From assembly GCA_963725185.1 (NCBI GenBank), contig CAVRXO010000006.1, positions 868,001 through 932,000 of the forward strand: a stretch of 64,000 bases of DNA. Direction: 5' to 3'. Below the pieces are notes generated by a model that did no database searches, was not told the origin of the DNA, and was given only the letters and a program-made list of their open reading frames with translations. Numbering within the stretch: position 1 is the stretch's first letter; the number at the start of each line of letters is the position of its first letter. This DNA is from VAZQ01 sp963725185. GTDB taxonomy: Bacteria; Pseudomonadota; Alphaproteobacteria; Rhizobiales; Xanthobacteraceae. Made by a program: the position numbers and the translations under genes. Of this stretch, positions 27,472 through 35,443 are shown piece by piece.

Positions 27472-27963
27472 GTGATGGCGATGCCGCGTTCGGCAGCCGC
27501 CGATTTCCGCCTCTGCAACAATACCAGCAGCCGGGTGGGCATCTCGGTCGGCTACAAGGAAAACGAAGGCTGGACCACCGAGGGCTGGTGGAACCTCTCC
27601 GCCCGCTCGTGCGAGACCTTGCTGCGCGGAACTCTGGTCGCGCGCTACTACTACATCTATGCGATCGACTACGACCACGGCGGCGAATGGTCGGGCCAGG
27701 CCTTTATGTGCACGCGCGAGAAGGAGTTCACCATCAAGGGCACCGCGGATTGCCTCGCGCGCGGCTATGACCGCACCGGGTTTTTCGAGGTCGATACCGG
27801 CGAGCAGCCCTCCTGGACGGTGCAGCTCACCGAACCGGCCGAGCTGGCGCCGAAGACGCCCCTGCAATCACGCACGCCGCCCGCGCAGGTGCCGACCGGC
27901 GCCGGCCGCCCCCCTCCGGCCCCCGCCCAGGCAACGCCGACAGCTCCGAAAAGCAAGAACTGA
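27472..27963 (+). CDS. DUF1036 family secreted protein
   Basis: 163 codons from a GTG at 27472, within the end of a signal peptide (AMPRSAAADF). The mature part has the DUF1036 signature: FRLCNNTSSRVGISVGYKE, EGWTTEGWWNLSARSCETLL, YYIYAIDYDHGGEWSG, with conserved cysteines; the C-terminal 40 residues are Pro/Ala-rich. The hydrophobic core of the signal peptide (FIAGLLLALAFVMA) is upstream in frame but has no start codon; the ATG at 27372 in another frame (MTRQPGRTGIRG) suggests a one-base error near 27430 and a true start there. Function unknown, periplasmic by inference. Its stop overlaps the pyk start. Confidence 0.8.
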   Translation: MMAMPRSAAADFRLCNNTSSRVGISVGYKENEGWTTEGWWNLSARSCETLLRGTLVARYYYIYAIDYDHGGEWSGQAFMCTREKEFTIKGTADCLARGYDRTGFFEVDTGEQPSWTVQLTEPAELAPKTPLQSRTPPAQVPTGAGRPPPAPAQATPTAPKSKN

Positions 27964-29399
27964 TGCGACGGCTTCGTCGAACCAAGATCGTCGCCACGCT
28001 CGGCCCCTCGTCGTCCGAGCGCGCCATCATTGCGAGCTTGTTCCGCGCCGGCGCCGACGTGTTCCGCATCAACATGAGCCACACCTCGCACGAGCGCATG
28101 CGCGAGCTGGTCGCGGCGATCCGCGCGGTCGAAACCGAATATGGACGCCCGATCGGCATCCTGCTCGACCTGCAGGGTCCCAAGCTGCGGCTCGGCCGGT
28201 TCAAATCAGGATCGGTGATGCTCGAGAATGGCGCCACCTTCACGCTCGACGCGGATCCGACGCCTGGTGACGAGACGCGTGCCGAGCTGCCGCATCCGGA
28301 GATCTTCGCCGCCGCCATGCCGGGCCATGCCCTGCTGCTCGACGACGGCAAGGTGCGCCTGGTGGCGACCGAGACCGACCCGACCCGCATCGTCACGCGC
28401 GTCGAGGTCGGCGGCAAGCTCTCGGACCGCAAGGGCGTGAGCCTGCCGGACACCGTGATCCCGTTCTCGGCGCTCACTCCCAAGGATCGCTCCGACCTCG
28501 AAGCCGGCCTGGACACCGGCGTCGACTGGGTGGCGCTGTCGTTCATCCAGCGTCCGGAGGATATCGCCGAGGCCAAGAAGATCACGCGCGGCCGCGCCGT
28601 GGTGATGGCCAAGATCGAGAAGCCGCAGGCGGTGCACCGGCTGGACGAGATCCTGGATCTGTCCGACGCCCTGATGGTGGCGCGCGGCGATCTCGGCGTC
28701 GAGATGCCGCTCGAGAAGGTGCCCGGCGTGCAAAAGCAGATGACGCGCCTGGCGCGCCGCGCCGGCAAGCCGGTGGTGGTCGCGACCCAAATGCTCGAGT
28801 CGATGATCACCAGCCCGGTACCCACGCGGGCCGAAGTGTCGGACGTGGCGACGGCGATTTTCGAAGGCGCCGATGCGGTCATGCTGTCGGCCGAATCGGC
28901 CGCCGGGCAGTATCCGGTCGAGGCGGTCGCCACCATGAATCGCATTGCCGAGGAGGTGGAGGGCGACCCGCTCTATCGCACCATCATCCATGCGCAGCGG
29001 ACCGATCCGGAGGCCACCGGCGCCGACGCCATCAGCGCGGCGGCGCGGCAGATCGCCGAGACGCTCGAGCTGTCCGCGATCATCTGCTGGACCAGCTCGG
29101 GCGCCACCGGGCTGCGGGTCGCCCGCGAACGCCCGCAATCGCCGATCGTGGCCATCTCGCCAAACCTCTCCACCGGCCGCAAGCTGTCGCTGGTCTGGGG
29201 CGTCCATTGCGTGGTGGCCGAAGACGCCCACGATCAGGACGACATGGTGCAGCGGGCCTGCCGCCTCGCCTTCAGGGACGGATTCGCCAAGGCCGGCCAG
29301 CGCGTCATCATCGTTGCGGGCGTGCCGCTCGGCACGCCCGGAGCGACCAACATGCTGCGCATCGCGTTCGTGGGGTCGGATGCGGCCGAAGAGATGTGA
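27963..29399 (+). CDS. pyk: Pyruvate kinase
   Basis: 478-residue cytoplasmic enzyme that converts phosphoenolpyruvate and ADP to pyruvate and ATP. The start RRTKIVATLGPSSSERAII, INMSHTSHE, the K+/metal region VMAKIEKPQAV, MVARGDLGVEMPLEKVPGVQ and the active-site block ATQMLESMITSPVPTRAEVS are all intact, as is the C-terminal allosteric domain. The ATG overlaps the TGA of the DUF1036 gene by one base (TGATG), so the two are coupled. The DUF1036-pyk pairing is common in Bradyrhizobium relatives. Confidence 0.96.
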   Translation: MRRLRRTKIVATLGPSSSERAIIASLFRAGADVFRINMSHTSHERMRELVAAIRAVETEYGRPIGILLDLQGPKLRLGRFKSGSVMLENGATFTLDADPTPGDETRAELPHPEIFAAAMPGHALLLDDGKVRLVATETDPTRIVTRVEVGGKLSDRKGVSLPDTVIPFSALTPKDRSDLEAGLDTGVDWVALSFIQRPEDIAEAKKITRGRAVVMAKIEKPQAVHRLDEILDLSDALMVARGDLGVEMPLEKVPGVQKQMTRLARRAGKPVVVATQMLESMITSPVPTRAEVSDVATAIFEGADAVMLSAESAAGQYPVEAVATMNRIAEEVEGDPLYRTIIHAQRTDPEATGADAISAAARQIAETLELSAIICWTSSGATGLRVARERPQSPIVAISPNLSTGRKLSLVWGVHCVVAEDAHDQDDMVQRACRLAFRDGFAKAGQRVIIVAGVPLGTPGATNMLRIAFVGSDAAEEM

Positions 29400-29474
29400 T
29401 TTGATTTGATGTGAGCATCGCCGCGACGAGCCACGCGTCGCCTGGCTCCCGCCGCAACGACCGCTGATGGACGC

Positions 29475-30107
29475 TCAGATATCGCGGCCTTCGACCTTTT
29501 CGCTCAGCTGCTTGACCAGCTCCGGAATGTGCTCGAGATGCGGATGCACCGCGAGCGCGCGGCGGAAGGCCTCAAGCGCGTGCTTGTCGTCGCCGATCTC
29601 CTGCATGATCATGCCCAGGCCCGAGAGCGCCCCGAAATGGCGCGGCTCGCGCTTGAGCACTTCATGGATGTCGGCCAGCGAATCCTCGAAGTCCTTCTTC
29701 ATGTAGTAGAGCGTGGCGCGGCGATTCCAGGCCTCGATATAATCGGGCTTGATCTCGATGACGGCGGTCAGCAGCTTGATGCCAAGATCGAGGTCCTTGG
29801 CGTCGACCGCGGCCTTGACGCGGCTCATCAACAGAGTGGTGGTATCGCTGTCGGTGGCGATCCACATCGCCCAGATGCGGTTCTCGACGTATTTGGCGCT
29901 TTCATCGTCAGGCGCCACCTTCAGGGCCTCGAACAGACGATCGAGGTTGAGACCTTGCCGGAGCTGCGGCAGGTTGCTCGGCGGTTCCAGGAAGTGGCGG
30001 GTGGCTTGAGCCCAGGCTGGCGCCGGCACGAAGGCGGAGGCAGCGGGCAAGACGAATGCGGCTGCGAAAATCGCAAGCCGCAAAGTCACACCGAGTCGCG
30101 TGCTCAT
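29475..30107 (-). CDS. Periplasmic TPR protein
   Basis: 210 residues with a signal peptide (residues 1-34, LRLAIFAAAFVLPAASAF, cut near PAWAQA) and about three tetratricopeptide repeats in the second half (AVIEIKPDYIEAWNRRATLY, LKREPRHFGALSGLGMIMQE, ALEAFRRALAVHPHLEHIPE). TPR proteins are scaffolds for protein contacts; the partner here is unknown. It is convergent with pyk and lies 101 bp downstream of the L36 gene on the same strand. Confidence 0.85.
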   Translation of the reverse strand: MSTRLGVTLRLAIFAAAFVLPAASAFVPAPAWAQATRHFLEPPSNLPQLRQGLNLDRLFEALKVAPDDESAKYVENRIWAMWIATDSDTTTLLMSRVKAAVDAKDLDLGIKLLTAVIEIKPDYIEAWNRRATLYYMKKDFEDSLADIHEVLKREPRHFGALSGLGMIMQEIGDDKHALEAFRRALAVHPHLEHIPELVKQLSEKVEGRDI

Positions 30108-30208
30108 AGGGTCACTCTAACCCCTCATCGCACCGCAGCAAGGTGGAATTTGATCAAAAAACCGCGAATAAGGCGCAAGTGTAACCTTCGGGCCACACCC
30201 ACCCTGGC

Positions 30209-30334
30209 TCAGCCCTGCCGGGCCTTGAACCGCCGCTGGGTCTTGTTGATCACGTAGAGCCGCCCCCGGCGCCGCACCAGCTGGTTGTTGCGGTGGCGAC
30301 TTCGCAGGGATTTCAATGAGTTGCGGACTTTCAT
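30209..30334 (-). CDS. rpmJ: 50S ribosomal protein L36, cysteine-free (YkgO-type)
   Basis: 41-residue L36, beginning MKVRNSLKSLRSRHRNNQLV and ending FKARQG. It belongs to the zinc-independent form: the three cysteines and the histidine of the zinc-ribbon L36 are absent. In alphaproteobacteria this is the ordinary L36 and should not be taken as a zinc-starvation paralogue. It is preceded by a GGAGG site (30345 region) and followed by the TPR gene. Confidence 0.93.
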   Translation of the reverse strand: MKVRNSLKSLRSRHRNNQLVRRRGRLYVINKTQRRFKARQG

Positions 30335-30862
30335 GACTAATACCTCCGGCCGTCCGCGCTGCGGCGGGGGCAATCTGTTTCAGCGCGGATAAATAGGCGG
30401 AGGGCGGCGTTTCGTCAATCTGGTTTCCGGCCCAAGGGTTCGTTGCCGAGTGGCGAAAGCCGCAACCGCAACCTCCGCGAGCCACGCTGGACGGCGGGCC
30501 GAGCGATCGGGATCACCGCAAAACGGATGGCCAGCCTCAACCGGCAGTAGGCGCATCTAGAGACAGCGCGCCGCCGGCGACCCGGCCTTGCACGTTCCGA
30601 GCGAGGCGGAGCCATGCGGCAGCCGCGACGCGGCACCCTTGCGGGACGAGGCCTGAGCGATGAATTTCGGTCGATCTACATCTGAACGCAGCGGACTTTC
30701 GCCCGGGCGCGAATTGCGAGCTTCAATTTCTGCATCCGCTGATTTGAAAGTCGCGTCAAAGGTTGAATATCTGCCGCGGGCCGATTTACATCTTCCGGCG
30801 GTCGCTCCGCGCCTGGGTGCGGACGGCGGCATCGCAGAGCAAGGGGGCAGCCGGAGAAGCGA
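30335..30862. other. Intergenic region without recognised genes
   Basis: 528 bp between the divergent L36 gene and a small membrane-protein gene. Open frames on both strands are arginine-rich and lack a ribosome site or family features. The L36 promoter must be near the left end. No hairpin or repeat longer than about 8 bp is obvious. Confidence 0.5.
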
Positions 30863-31069
30863 ATGACCAATCCGCATCGCGTTATCTTCGCCGGAGCCGT
30901 GCTGATCGGCGCCGGGGCGCTCGTTATCGTGCGGCAGATTCTGACGGCGCCCGCCAATCCGCAACTGGGAGGATTGGGGCAATGGGTGGTGGGGACCGAG
31001 TTTCCCGGCCTGATCCTGATTTGCGCGGGGGCGTTTCTTTGGTGTGTCGGCGCCTTCATGGGTCCCTAG
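30863..31069 (+). CDS. Small two-helix membrane protein, unknown
   Basis: 68-residue protein with two hydrophobic segments, VIFAGAVLIGAGALVIV (about 7-24) and FPGLILICAGAFLWCVGAF (about 48-66), joined by a short polar loop (TAPANPQLGGLGQ). The ATG follows GGAGAAGCGA, a fair ribosome site. No family is recognised; the composition looks like a real membrane peptide rather than a chance frame. It stands alone between a gene-free stretch and a palindromic repeat. Confidence 0.5.
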   Translation: MTNPHRVIFAGAVLIGAGALVIVRQILTAPANPQLGGLGQWVVGTEFPGLILICAGAFLWCVGAFMGP

Positions 31070-31101
31070 TTCGGAGTTTCCGAAATTTATCGCGAGGTCC
31101 C

Positions 31102-31263
31102 GTAGGGTGGGCAAAGGCGGCCACGGAGCTTCGATCCCTGATGGCGCGATTTCCGCCGTGCCCACGCGCAGTACCGAAGGAGGTGCGAGCTCGTCCGCGT
31201 GGGCACGGCGGGATGCGCGTCGTGCCCATGCCGCAGAGCCTCGGCCGCCTTTGCCCACCCTAC
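31102..31263. repeat. Nested inverted repeat, 162 bp
   Basis: Perfect 21-bp outer arms (31102-31122 and 31243-31263, left arm starting GTAGGGTGGGCAAAGG) enclose a second perfect 14-bp inverted repeat (31155-31168 and 31196-31209, CGCGTGGGCACGGC). The GTAGGGTGGGCAAAG arm resembles a family of dispersed palindromes in Bradyrhizobium-like genomes. It has no coding capacity and could form a large cruciform or a stable RNA hairpin. Confidence 0.75.
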
Positions 31264-31371
31264 ATTGATCGGCTTCACGGAATCACAGCGCTAAGCGTGC
31301 CGCCTTCGTCTCGTGGCGCGCCGCCTCATGACGAGTTGCTAATCGGGTCCGGGGAAGTGTATAGAACGCTC

Positions 31372-31545
31372 ATGGCGGACTCTGGCGAACAACCGGTGAT
31401 GCTCCCTTTCCAGGACAAGGTCGGAGGGGGTTGGCACGTGGTCATCAGGTATCACGAAGGCCACGAGCGTCGTATCGAGGGGTTCGCAACCGAAGAAGAG
31501 GCTTTGAATTGGATAATTGCCAACTCGAAGCAGGTCGATGAGTAA
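31372..31545 (+). CDS. Small conserved-looking hypothetical protein
   Basis: 57 residues starting MADSGEQPVMLPFQDKVGGG. The centre WHVVIRYHEGHERRIEGFAT followed by EEEALNWIIANSKQVDE has the look of a compact beta-beta-alpha domain, and similar short proteins occur in Bradyrhizobium relatives by memory. The frame is open far upstream across the palindromic repeat, but the composition changes to low-complexity before this ATG. No clear ribosome site. Function unknown. Confidence 0.55.
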   Translation: MADSGEQPVMLPFQDKVGGGWHVVIRYHEGHERRIEGFATEEEALNWIIANSKQVDE

Positions 31546-31732
31546 TAGCTGCGAGCTGTAAGCCGCCTGCTTGGTTTCCCGCTAACGGAAAATTTCTCAA
31601 CGGCAATTCAAACGCGCGCAGCGGTGTTCTTGCCCGCAGGCAGCCGCGATGCCGCCAAACGTTATTGCCGCCATCCCGTCAACGTCGCCCTCATCGTCCC
31701 TCAGGTTATGGCGCGGCTTGCCCTTGTGGGCA

Positions 31733-32726
31733 TCAGTGGACATGAACGTGCGCCTCCGTCGCCGGCGGCGTAACCCCCAGCACTGCGACAATACAAATGA
31801 TAACGAGCCCAATCGACAGCTCGAGAAGAGCATTCCGCTCGAGCCGTCGGGCCGTCTCCGACGCCAAGTCTGCGGCGCCAATTTCGGCGGCTCTCGACAA
31901 TCGCGGCATCAGACCCAGGCGATTGGCGGCGGCCAGGCAAACCATCGCGACGAATAGTGCAATCTTCAGCTCGACCAACCGGCCATAGTCCGTGCTCGTC
32001 AAGTTGACCGCGCCACCGACCAAGAACCACGCATTGATGACCCCGCTCACGAGAATTGTTCCGACCGCCATGATGCCGAGATTCGAAAAACGGCCGGCGG
32101 CGGTGCCGGCGATCAGCAGCCCCCCCGGTTCGCCCGAGCGTCGCAGTGATCCGAGCAGCAGCGCGAGCGGGACGAGACCGCCCAGCCAAGCGCCGGCTGC
32201 ACAGAGGTGAAAAACATCGGCGGCGAGGTGGACGTAGCCGGCATTCCCGGAGGTTGCCGCGCCATGTCCCGCCCAAGCGAGCGTCGCCACAAAGGCGATC
32301 GCTCCCGATGCGGCGAGGAGATCGCGCCAACGCGATGGCGACCTCGGCTTGAGCAGTGCGCATGTCGTGAGCAACACCGCCAGGAGCAGGCGCAGCTGCC
32401 AATCAATTCCAAATCGCGTCTGGGTAAGGACGATCCAGGCCGTACCGCTCGGTGATCGCCTCGCCCAGCGGCTGATCGCCAATTCTGGCGGCCAACAGCA
32501 ACCACCATCCCGCGCCCGAAACCACCGCCAGCGCGAGACTGCCAAGCAACAAGACCGACAGGCGCGACCGAAATAAGTCGAACACGCGCAGTCGAGCGTC
32601 CGCGCGCGTTCGGAATGCGGGCTCGGCGACAAGGCACGCAAACAGGGCCGCCCCAGCGGCCATCACGGTTGCGGCAAAGTGAATGGCCCGCACCGCCACC
32701 AACGGATCGATCAAGCGCCGCTCCAC
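31733..32726 (-). CDS. copD: CopD-like copper resistance/import membrane protein (one frameshift)
   Basis: Inner-membrane protein that is thought to move copper inward, working with CopC. It starts MERRLIDPLVAVRAIHFAAT at 32726; after LLLAARIGDQPLGEAIT a shift near 32450 leads to the frame SGTAWIVLTQTRFGIDWQLR, which ends at 31733 in HVHVH. About eight transmembrane helices are visible, with conserved His in AWAGHGAATSGNAGYVHLA and VFHLCAAGAWLGGLVPLALL. Total of about 331 codons is normal. Last gene of the copper operon. Confidence 0.82.
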
Positions 32727-32781
32727 CCTGCCTGTGCGATCAGACCGGAGACGGGAGTTCCGGCGTCCACCGCTGAAGCCA

Positions 32782-33292
32782 TCAATGCATCTGCATCCCG
32801 GGACTCATCTGCATGTTGCCCATCCCCGACCCCGCCGGCTGGCTGCGCGCCGATGCCTTCCACGCTGTACTCGACCTCCAGGGGCCCCGCCTTCTCGAAC
32901 ATGAGGGTTCCCTTGACGTGGTCGCCTTGCTTGAGCGGCTGCTTCAAGCCGACGAACATCGCATGGAACGAGTTGGGCTTCAGCTCGATCGTTTCCCCAG
33001 GCTTGATCTCCAGGCCGTTCGGCAGCGCACGCATCTTCATGACACCGCCCGTCATGCTCATCTCGTGGAATTGAACGCTGGAGGCCAAGGCCGACGACCC
33101 TCCGGTAAGCCGATCGGCAGTCGTTCCGGAATTGGTAACGCGAAAATACCCTGCCGCGGAATCCGCGCCCTTTGGCGTGGCCCGCATCCATGGCCGGTCG
33201 ACCTCGATCGAGCCGATCTTGAAGCTCTGCGCGAACGCCTGGGTGGCGCAAAGCGTCAGCAGGACGCCGAAGACAAGGGATGTGGACTTCAT
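32782..33292 (-). CDS. Periplasmic copper chaperone PCu(A)C (one frameshift near C-terminus)
   Basis: About 170-residue secreted copper chaperone. Signal peptide (LVFGVLLTLCATQAFAQ), then the PCu(A)C core with copper ligands in FHEMSMTGGVMKMR and SFHAMFVGL (the H-x-M, M and H-x-M pattern). Read literally, the frame runs to 32711 with a meaningless tail. Removing one G from the G run at about 32824 gives a tail GMGNMQMSPGMQMH ending at 32782, the Met/His-rich end expected for this family. The literal version would also overlap copD by 16 bp, while the corrected one leaves a normal gap. Third Cu gene after copC. Confidence 0.85.
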
Positions 33293-33332
33293 TGGTTTCT
33301 CCTTTCGCGGTTGATCGTCGGCTCGCCGTTGC

Positions 33333-33686
33333 TCAATGCCCGACCTGGAAGCTGAAGCTCCCCTCGGTCGTATGCGTATCCACCGACAGCACGTGCCAAT
33401 GGACCTTGTAGGTTCCCGGCGGCAAAGGCTTAAGTCCCACCTGCATCATGTCCGCGCTGACGCGCGCCTTGCCCTGATCGACCCTGGCCCCGGCGGCATC
33501 GCGCACCTCGACCGTGCTGAAGGCCGGCTCCAGGTTCTGGGTGAACGAAAGCGAAAGCTCGCGGGGAGCCGTTGGCACGGTGCTTCCGACGCGCGGCTCC
33601 GCGTGATCCAGGAAGGCATGGGCCTGGGCAACGGTCGCGCCAACCGGCGCCAGCGCAAGCAGGGTTATGATGATGATATTGCGCAT
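33333..33686 (-). CDS. copC: CopC domain periplasmic copper-binding protein
   Basis: 117-residue CopC. After a signal peptide (IIIITLLALAPVGATVAQA), the mature protein begins with His (HAFLDHAEPRVGSTV), whose amino terminus and side chain are Cu(II) ligands. VDTHTTEGSFSFQVGH holds further ligands (Asp and His) in the usual place. The beta-sandwich length is normal. It precedes the PCu(A)C gene by 40 bp and follows the barrel-like gene by 4 bp, so it is a central member of the copper operon. Confidence 0.9.
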   Translation of the reverse strand: MRNIIIITLLALAPVGATVAQAHAFLDHAEPRVGSTVPTAPRELSLSFTQNLEPAFSTVEVRDAAGARVDQGKARVSADMMQVGLKPLPPGTYKVHWHVLSVDTHTTEGSFSFQVGH

Positions 33687-33690
33687 GGCC

Positions 33691-34657
33691 TCACCTCGCG
33701 GCCATGGATTTCATCGGCGTGCTCGATCCGATGAGCGGTTGCCCGAGGGTGTTCGGAAATATGTCGTCGAGATAGAAATGCAGCTGCGCGATCGCGCCGA
33801 TGCTGGTGCCGCTGGAGCGATTGATCGGGACGACCGCTTCGAGCCCGACCTGGTAATAGCTTCCGACCCAGATCACGCCGGGATTGACCGTGCCGGTGAT
33901 CACGAAATCGTTGCCGAAGTTGTTGGCAACCGGCGCCGTGAACTGGGCCTCCACGATCGGAATCAGGTGGTTGATGAAGTCGGGCAAGCCGACGTCGACG
34001 ACGTTCGACTTCAGGTAGGGCATGCTGAACTGGAGCGACGTGCCCCAGAGCAGATTTTGCGGAACCGGGCTGCCGGAAACGAGGTCAAACGACGTTGTCG
34101 GAATCTGGTACCCGACCTGGCCGGTCACCGCGAAGGCGCGCACCAATCCCGGCGCTGTCGGGCAGGTCGCCAAATCCCTTGCCGAAATAAAACGTGGGAG
34201 TGATCGTGCTCCACGAAGTGGCTCCCACGCCGGCAGCGCCGGTATTGCCCAATTCGACGATGAGGCCCGCGAGCAGCGCCACCTCGTGCGGTGCATCCTT
34301 CAGGAGTTGAAACTGGGCCGTGGTCTCCAGATTTTGGAAGCCGTAGGCGACCGGGCCCATGGTTCCGGCGTCGGCCGGGGGGCTAACCCGCGTCCAGGTC
34401 GATGCGACGGTGATCCCGAAATCCTCGGTGATGCGCTTGGAAAAGTCCGCCTCGACGTCGTGCTCCCACCCCGAAGGGTTGGCGCTGTTGTATTGCAGGG
34501 TCGGGAGCGACATTTCGTCGGCGACACACGGATCGTCGGTCGCCAGCATTGCGGGAAAGAAGCGCCCGCCGACGATGCAGTGGGCGAAAGCATTGGAAAG
34601 CGGCAGGAAGGCAACAAGAAGCGCGAGCGAAAGCGCGCGCAGGACGAGTTGAGACAT
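33691..34657 (-). CDS. Beta-barrel-like outer-membrane protein of the copper locus (one frameshift)
   Basis: About 322 residues. Signal peptide (VLRALSLALLVAFLPLSNAF), then HCIVGGRFFPAMLATDDPC and alternating strands typical of outer-membrane proteins (GWEHDVEADFSKRITEDFGI, AYGFQNLETTAQFQLLKD, later AFAVTGQVGYQIPTTSFD). One extra base near 34147 splits it (GFGDLPDSAG to LVRAFAVTGQ). It resembles the transporter-annotated proteins that accompany copC in other proteobacteria; transport has not been shown. ATG at 34657 has GGGGA upstream. Second gene of the operon. Confidence 0.7.
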
Positions 34658-34714
34658 CGAAATCCCCATGGTCAGGACGTGAATGGACGGTGGCAGCCAA
34701 GCGGCTGTCGTGCA

Positions 34715-35134
34715 TCACGCGCTGGGCGGGGGACCCCGGGGTCGTGCGATCGAATATCTGGAGAGGATGGAAAGGCGCCGATTGTCGGCCCGCCACCAAG
34801 CTGTTTCGGATCGCAGGTCGACTAGCCGAACCACGGAAGGCGACGGAGGGCCTTGCCCCAGGAAATGATTGGCCCCGGCGAAACAGAAAATGCAGTGGGT
34901 ATCGCCATGGTGGCCGGGCAAGTCAGCCGGTGAAACCGGCGCGCCGTCGGCCCCGTGCAGGCACAGCTCGAAGGCCGGGAAGCCGTGGTCGACCGAAGCA
35001 AGCGCGGGGGCCGGAGCGGCGACAAGGCCAAAAATGAGGCTTTGCAGAACCAGAGCGTAAATGACCACGACGCCGGTTACCCGGCGCCAAAGACATGGTT
35101 GTGTTGGACTAGGCTGTGGTCGCCCGATGCTCAT
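34715..35134 (-). CDS. DUF2946-like protein with HC-x2-C motif
   Basis: 139 residues with one N-terminal hydrophobic segment (VVVIYALVLQSLIFGLVAAP) and a small periplasmic part containing HHGDTHCIFCFAGANHF. The His-rich C-x2-C resembles DUF2946 proteins found in copper loci and is a credible copper site. It is the first gene of a five-gene minus-strand operon (this gene, barrel protein, copC, PCu(A)C, copD). A perfect 12-bp palindrome (TCGGATATCCGA, 35151-35162) lies 16 bp before the start and could be an operator. Confidence 0.75.
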   Translation of the reverse strand: MSIGRPQPSPTQPCLWRRVTGVVVIYALVLQSLIFGLVAAPAPALASVDHGFPAFELCLHGADGAPVSPADLPGHHGDTHCIFCFAGANHFLGQGPPSPSVVRLVDLRSETAWWRADNRRLSILSRYSIARPRGPPPSA

Positions 35135-35443
35135 GCGCTTTGGAGTTTATCGGATATCCGAGCCGACATTCAAGCCCGCGATGCCGGCGTAATCGGTCCG
35201 GCGCGCCACCCCGGTGGCAGGAATTCGTCCGTGCCGAAGACAATGAGCATGTCGATATCGGCAGCGAGGTCCACTACTTGAGTGCCAACGGACCGCTCAT
35301 GCCGGCCAAAAAGGGACGGCACCGTCCGATCTCGGATATTTCAATCAATCGCGGACGCGAGGCGTTCGGGGAGCCGCGAGCTTGGCCTCGCGGCGGGTCG
35401 CGGAGCGGGGGCTCCGCAAGCCCGGTTGCGCCCGGCTGCCCGC
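35135..35443. other. Intergenic region with palindrome and two hairpins
   Basis: 309 bp between the copper operon and the next minus-strand gene. It holds the 12-bp palindrome TCGGATATCCGA (35151-35162) near the copper operon start. Two stem-loops lie behind the secreted-protein gene: GCCGCGAG/CTCGCGGC (35373-35394) and GCGGAGC/GCTCCGC (35400-35417), probably its terminator. No coding sequence is supported. Confidence 0.6.

Noticed and set aside
26260..27867. 535-codon minus-strand frame over the glycerate kinase
   Set aside because: The plus strand has the GGELTVTLRGGG and ISGGASANW motifs; the minus frame is a high-GC shadow.
30209..30334. Zur-regulated alternative L36 as part of a zinc response
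   Set aside because: The cysteine-free L36 is the normal one in alphaproteobacteria and no Zur-like box precedes it.
30557..31258. 233-codon minus-strand frame
   Set aside because: Runs through the palindromic repeat, low-complexity, no ribosome site.
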